Shown here piece after piece: positions 60,525-64,000 of a DNA stretch of 64,000 nucleotides. This DNA comes from Algoriphagus formosus (GTDB lineage: Bacteria > Bacteroidota > Bacteroidia > Cytophagales > Cyclobacteriaceae): assembly GCF_002807035.1 (NCBI RefSeq), contig NZ_NIUC01000002.1:429477-493476 (forward strand), read 5' to 3'. The number at the start of each line of letters is the position of its first letter. Within the stretch, counting starts at the first letter, position 1. Position numbers and translations under genes: made by a program. The notes under the pieces are model-generated. The model did no database searches. It was not told the origin of the DNA and worked only from the letters and a program-made list of their open reading frames with translations.

Positions 60525-60550
60525 ATGCCCAGATGGCGGACCTGTCCGCC
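60525..60550 (+). other. Partial copy of the tRNA-Leu 5' end, followed by a GGCGGAC palindrome
   Basis: ATGCCCAGATGGCGGA (60525-60540) matches ATGCCCAGGTGGCGGA at 60613-60628, the start of the tRNA-Leu gene, at 15 of 16 positions. The similarity stops and GGCGGAC is followed by CT and GTCCGCC, a near-perfect palindrome (60535-60550). It is not a full tRNA; looks like the remains of a duplicated or recombined tRNA gene. Confidence 0.55.
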
Positions 60551-60614
60551 GAGAATGAGAAAATGATCATTCTTTTAAAACCCTGGAAATTTTAAATCCG
60601 CAAATAAGCACCAT

Positions 60615-60696
60615 GCCCAGGTGGCGGAATTGGTAGACGCGTTGGTCTCAAACACCAATGCCTTCGGGCGTGCCGGTTCGACTCCGGCCCTGGGTA
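60615..60696 (+). tRNA. tRNA-Leu (anticodon CAA)
   Basis: Cloverleaf: acceptor GCCCAGG with CCTGGGT, D arm with GGTAGAC, anticodon stem TTGGT/ACCAA with loop CTCAAAC (anticodon CAA, reads UUG), a long variable arm typical of Leu, and T arm GCCGG/CCGGC with loop TTCGACT. CCA is not encoded. A strong terminator follows at 60698. Confidence 0.97.
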
Positions 60697-60697
60697 C

Positions 60698-60726
60698 AAA
60701 GGCTCACAGAAATGTGGGCCTTTTTT
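60698..60726 (+). terminator. Intrinsic terminator after tRNA-Leu
   Basis: AAAGGCTCACA pairs with TGTGGGCCTTT over 11 bases (one G-T) around GAAA, followed by T. Confidence 0.9.
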
Positions 60727-60765
60727 GTTTTTGCCAATTATTAATTCAAACTCTTATCCTTGCAC

Positions 60766-60800
60766 AAAAAAACCATGCAATTTGAAATTACATGGTTTTT
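60766..60800 (-). terminator. Terminator after the ABC/DUF5687 pair
   Basis: AAAAACCATG (60768-60777) pairs with CATGGTTTTT (60791-60800); minus strand followed by T; 28 bases past the stop at 60829. Confidence 0.75.
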
Positions 60801-60828
60801 CAAGCTTTCGATGAGGACTAGCCTTCTT

Positions 60829-61524
60829 CTACCCCACAAAATAAGCCTCCAATTCTCGCATCATCTCAGACTTTTCGCTGAGATCACGAATGATTTTCCC
60901 TTTTTCCAAAAGCACGATGCGATCGCAGATTTCTGTCACATGGTTCAGGTCATGGGAAGAAATTAAAAAGGTACGCTTAAACTCATCCTTTTCCTTAGAA
61001 ATCAGTTTTTTCAGCCGAATCTGTGAACTCGGATCGAGATTTTCGAAGGGCTCATCCAAGAAAACCACCTCCGGATTTCCCAATAAAGCAGCTGCAATCC
61101 CAACCTTTTTCAAATTCCCTTTTGACAGGTCACGGATGTATTTCTTTTTGCCTCTGACTTCATCATTGAACAGCTCCGCAAACTTCTCCAGATGAACCTC
61201 CAAATCGGCTTCAGAGAGTCCATAAATCTTTCGAAGCGTCTCAAAATACTCATCCGGAGTCAGATAGGAAAGTAACATGTGTTCATCCAAATAGGCTCCT
61301 GTGAATTTTTTCCACTCCTCGCCTTGATTGACCACATGCCCTTCGAGTGAGACCTCTCCGGATGTAGGCCGCACCAAGTCCAGCATGATTCGAAAAAGGG
61401 TAGTCTTACCAGCCCCATTATTTCCTACAAGCCCAAAGCACTCTCCTTTCGGAATTTCTAAGGCTTCCACGTCGAGGACCACTGCCTCCTTGTATTGTTT
61501 CTTGAGGTTCTTTACAGAGATCAT
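60829..61524 (-). CDS. ABC transporter ATP-binding protein
   Basis: A 231-residue ATPase: Walker A GLVGNNGAGKTTLFRI, LSKGNLKKVGIAAALLG (signature variant), VVFLDEPFENLDPSSQ, and the H-loop FLISSHDLNHV. Overlaps the start of the DUF5687 gene by 4 bases, its permease partner. Likely an exporter of unknown cargo, like other ABC-2-type pairs. Confidence 0.92.
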   Translation of the reverse strand: MISVKNLKKQYKEAVVLDVEALEIPKGECFGLVGNNGAGKTTLFRIMLDLVRPTSGEVSLEGHVVNQGEEWKKFTGAYLDEHMLLSYLTPDEYFETLRKIYGLSEADLEVHLEKFAELFNDEVRGKKKYIRDLSKGNLKKVGIAAALLGNPEVVFLDEPFENLDPSSQIRLKKLISKEKDEFKRTFLISSHDLNHVTEICDRIVLLEKGKIIRDLSEKSEMMRELEAYFVG

Positions 61525-63011
61525 AGTTCTTGTCTAAATGAAGATGAGATTTCGTATTTATTTTGATAGACGCGTCGGATATTCAGCGCACTTAATTTTT
61601 TATAAAAGAGAATACCAAACAAGCCAAAAATTGCCAATGCCGCTAATCCCGCGAATTCATTAATCAGCAAAGCAAATGGAAGGTATATCACATAAGGAAG
61701 GATCATCATGGGAATCACCATCAGCCATTGGGCGGCGCCAACTCCCTCGTAATTGAACATGGCTCCTTTATTCAAATCCATCGGCTTCGGCTTCCAAAGC
61801 GCCAGATAAATAATGACATGAATCAGGACACCTATATTGAATAAAAAAGTAGCGATGTGAACCAGCAAAATCTGCCAACCAAAATAGACATAAGGGACTG
61901 AAGCAAGAAAGCAAATCACTGAAATAGAAATAAAAAGCAGGTATTTGCCACGTACCAATTGCTCAACACCATCCTTTCGGTTCAGGTAAAAATCGAAACT
62001 TCCAGAATTCCAGCTTAAGAAGAGTTGACCATACTGAATCATAAATATCCCAGTGATAAAAACCCCAACAAACACGAATATGAAACTAATTCCCCCATCC
62101 TCTGAGGCATACGCCGGATTGGTGTAGAAAATCAATCCATACAAGAGGAAAAAAGCAGAAAGCATCAGGTAGGTTCTACTCTTCTTGTGGCGTACGATCA
62201 ACTTCCATTCTACATTGGCGAGCTCCCCTGCCAAACCAAATCGCGAAAGAAAACCTATTGATTGCCCTCGTACTTGAGAGTCATTGTCAGAAGAAAGGTC
62301 TTCGAGATAGGCATTATCCACATGATAGCGAAAGCATAGCCAATAACTCCCAACAAAAACCAAAGACAGAACTGCCAGTGGTAAAATTGAATTCACGGCC
62401 AGGTCGAATATTGGCTGAGTCAATTCACCCAAATTATACCAGCCCAAATAGGTAGAACCTCCACCTAGGACCAAAACCGCCATCACAATGATCAATCCAA
62501 GGGTAGAGTCCTCAAAGCGCTGCTTGAACCAGAGCATAAACCAATGCAAAATCCAGCTTGTAAGCACCAAAGAACCTATCCATCCCAAGGCACCCATGCT
62601 ACCAAATTCGGGAGCAATGCTTTGAATGCTAAATGGCAAAAAGATCAGTAGTGCAATAATATTGAGCGGAGAAATAAATGAGCGGATCAGCAACAAATGC
62701 ATAATCTTCCGCTTGCCGACAGGAAGGTGCAATAGACTTTCCAAATCTACCACCGGTAAATTTTGAATAAAGTACCGGTAAAGAAACTCGGTCAAAAAGA
62801 AAAAGATCAGAAAGCTATTTAGAAAAGCGATAGGGTCCTGACCTTCGGCAAAATTCTCAATGATCCTTCCCAAGAAAAGACCTGCAAGCAACAGATAGCT
62901 TAAGAGGAGCAGAATAATGAACCCCAAGAAAATATTGGTCATGAGGCTCTTGGCAAAAGCTGTGGACCTGACAGATTTCAGGTATTGCAGCCGAATTAAT
63001 TCAAAAAACAT
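61521..63011 (-). CDS. DUF5687 membrane protein, ABC-2-like permease
   Basis: A 496-residue polytopic protein with about 10-12 hydrophobic segments: FLGFIILLLLSYLLLAGLFLG, IPLMILPY-type pairs, and others along the length. The DUF5687 family is restricted to Bacteroidota and is nearly always next to an ABC ATPase, as here with a 4-base overlap. Promoter region 63012-63103 is shared with the divergent nitroreductase. Confidence 0.85.
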   Translation of the reverse strand: MFFELIRLQYLKSVRSTAFAKSLMTNIFLGFIILLLLSYLLLAGLFLGRIIENFAEGQDPIAFLNSFLIFFFLTEFLYRYFIQNLPVVDLESLLHLPVGKRKIMHLLLIRSFISPLNIIALLIFLPFSIQSIAPEFGSMGALGWIGSLVLTSWILHWFMLWFKQRFEDSTLGLIIVMAVLVLGGGSTYLGWYNLGELTQPIFDLAVNSILPLAVLSLVFVGSYWLCFRYHVDNAYLEDLSSDNDSQVRGQSIGFLSRFGLAGELANVEWKLIVRHKKSRTYLMLSAFFLLYGLIFYTNPAYASEDGGISFIFVFVGVFITGIFMIQYGQLFLSWNSGSFDFYLNRKDGVEQLVRGKYLLFISISVICFLASVPYVYFGWQILLVHIATFLFNIGVLIHVIIYLALWKPKPMDLNKGAMFNYEGVGAAQWLMVIPMMILPYVIYLPFALLINEFAGLAALAIFGLFGILFYKKLSALNIRRVYQNKYEISSSFRQEL

Positions 63012-63041
63012 AGGCAGTCAGATAAAGGGCTTTTGTTTATT

Positions 63042-63073
63042 TTGCTTGAAATTAAGGATTAAGCTTACATTTG
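63042..63073 (+). promoter_or_regulatory. Candidate promoter of the nitroreductase gene
   Basis: TACATTTG (63066-63073) matches TAnnTTTG, with TTG at 63042-63044 (21 bases spacing). ATG follows at 63104. Confidence 0.5.
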
Positions 63074-63103
63074 ATCGAGTTAAATACCAAAAAAATCGGA
63101 TAA

Positions 63104-63835
63104 ATGCAGGAATTAAACCAAGAGCTAGGATTTTTTGATGCTGTGGAAGCACGGAGGTCGGTGCGGATTTTTGATCAAGAAAGCTCATTTGACCATGACA
63201 AAGTCCAAAAGTGCCTGGAAGCTGCTATCCTTTCCCCCAATAGCTCCAACCTACAGTTATACCAGTTTATTCGAGTACCGGAATCCTCTCCACTTAAGGA
63301 TCCGCTAGCCCAACTTTGCATGCGTCAAAAAGCAGCTACGACTGCACGTGAATTGGTTGTGGTCATTACGCGTAGGGATGTGTGGAAGTCTCGAGCCAAA
63401 GCAAACTATGACTTCATCCTCAACTCCAATCAAAATCAATCAGAGAAAAAGGTCAAGCAGGCGGGAAATTATTATAAAAATCTAATCCCTAAACTTTTTG
63501 GAAAGTACCCTGGCTGGTCACTGATCAAAAAGCTGATCGCTTGGTGGGTGGGAATGCGCAGACCCATGGTTCGGGAAGTCGGAGAAACCGAGGTACGGAT
63601 TTCCGTTCACAAAAGCGCCGCTTTGGCGGCCATGACCTTTATGCTTGGAATGAAGGCTGTGGGCTATGACACTTGTCCCATGGAGGGTTTTGATTCCAAA
63701 CGGGTTAAAAAGTTACTTGACTTACCAACGGGCTCCGAAATCTGCATGATTATCGGCTGTGGCCAAGGACTCCCAGAAGGGATTTATGGACCTAGATTTC
63801 GAGTGCCCAGCTCAGAGCTAATATTGAAGAAGTAG
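63104..63835 (+). CDS. Nitroreductase-family flavoprotein
   Basis: A 243-residue FMN-dependent oxidoreductase: VEARRSVRIFD (the FMN phosphate Arg-Arg-Ser), AAILSPNSSNLQLYQFI, and the later AALAAMTFMLGMKAVGYDTCPMEGFD typical of the flavin site, ending MIIGCGQGLPEGIYGPRFR. It has an insertion relative to shorter nitroreductases around residues 100-150. Uses NAD(P)H; substrate unknown. Confidence 0.88.
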   Translation: MQELNQELGFFDAVEARRSVRIFDQESSFDHDKVQKCLEAAILSPNSSNLQLYQFIRVPESSPLKDPLAQLCMRQKAATTARELVVVITRRDVWKSRAKANYDFILNSNQNQSEKKVKQAGNYYKNLIPKLFGKYPGWSLIKKLIAWWVGMRRPMVREVGETEVRISVHKSAALAAMTFMLGMKAVGYDTCPMEGFDSKRVKKLLDLPTGSEICMIIGCGQGLPEGIYGPRFRVPSSELILKK

Positions 63836-63908
63836 GAATAAAGTCTTCTCTGCATCATTAATGAAAGCTAGAGAAACATTCATATTTCTAAAAAAGGATA
63901 AAAGGAAG

Positions 63909-64000
63909 CACGTCTTTGCGAGGTGAGGAACGAGCCGAAGCAATCTCTTATTTAATAAGATGGCCGATCCTTGCAATGAATTTAGATCGTCACAGCAAGG
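63909..64000 (+). repeat. Dispersed repeat (copy 2), running off the edge
   Basis: CACGTCTTTGCGAGG with GAACGAGCC, GAAGC and AATCTC is the typical sequence of Bacteroidota dispersed noncoding repeats (CGTC..TGCGAGG.ACGAAGCAATCTC), and copy 1 at 37447-37478 shares its blocks in reverse. The stretch continues past base 64000. Confidence 0.6.

Noticed and set aside
1-64000. CRISPR array, transposase, integrase or prophage
   Set aside because: No array of direct repeats with spacers and no such proteins were found in the translations.

Overview
The window looks like chromosomal DNA of a Bacteroidota member, most likely order Cytophagales (Algoriphagus/Cyclobacteriaceae-like). The grounds are Bacteroidota-restricted families (DUF3822, DUF5687, DUF4097, 6-bladed beta-propeller lipoproteins, UpxY-type NusG, LytTR/LytS pairs), promoters of the Bacteroidota type (-33 TTG, about 20 bases, -7 TAnnTTTG; best examples before rplM, a SAM hydroxide adenosyltransferase gene and a tRNA-Leu) and few Shine-Dalgarno sites. 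It is gene dense, almost all housekeeping, with no rRNA, transposase, prophage or CRISPR array seen. Several starts were moved inward from the longest open frame to an ATG or a start that fits the family better.

Layout. 1-3.0 kb: end of an outer-membrane barrel gene, a DUF4097 protein, a membrane protein and a ferredoxin-type reductase. 3.2-9.5 kb: purB, an orphan UpxY/NusG paralogue, an ABC exporter, a DUF1573 protein, a RecD-like helicase and a Nudix protein. 9.6-13.0 kb: two conserved proteins, coaD, Nudix, pyrE. 13.0-17.9 kb: a tight five-gene operon with an esterase, an ATP-grasp enzyme, a GCS2/YbdK carboxylate-amine ligase, a class I glutamine amidotransferase-like protein and a second, possibly circularly permuted ATP-grasp protein. 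This is the best candidate for an undescribed pathway: together they could build a small amide- or peptide-like metabolite. 18-25 kb: gamma-carbonic anhydrase-like protein, YceI, pabB, dinB, aminotransferase, metallophosphoesterase. 25-27.7 kb: a propeller lipoprotein and AT-rich DNA with small membrane ORFs. 27.7-31.3 kb: ettA, DUF349, a 176-base imperfect palindrome, DUF2795. 31.3-41.4 kb: LiaF-like/LytS/LytR, ispD, queA, an FtsX-type permease, recA, DUF3108, a PhoB/PhoR-like pair.

41.4-44.2 kb: an operon with a small secreted Cys-containing peptide resembling NVEALA proteins, a propeller lipoprotein and a secreted protein; then another lipoprotein. 44.3-49.2 kb: pseudouridine synthase, rplM-rpsI-rpsB, tsf, pgk. 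49.3-55.2 kb: a seven-gene operon with touching or overlapping genes (enoyl-CoA hydratase, recQ, unknown, Nudix, thioesterase, TPR lipoprotein, Sua5); the first two share one reading frame with a single TAA between them. 55.3-64 kb: ComEC, barrel protein, GNAT, PhoH, SAM hydroxide adenosyltransferase, monooxygenase-like protein, tRNA-Leu(CAA) preceded by a partial copy of its 5' end, an ABC/DUF5687 pair, a nitroreductase and a dispersed repeat that runs off the right edge.

All assignments rest on reading motifs and translations by eye; no database search was made.
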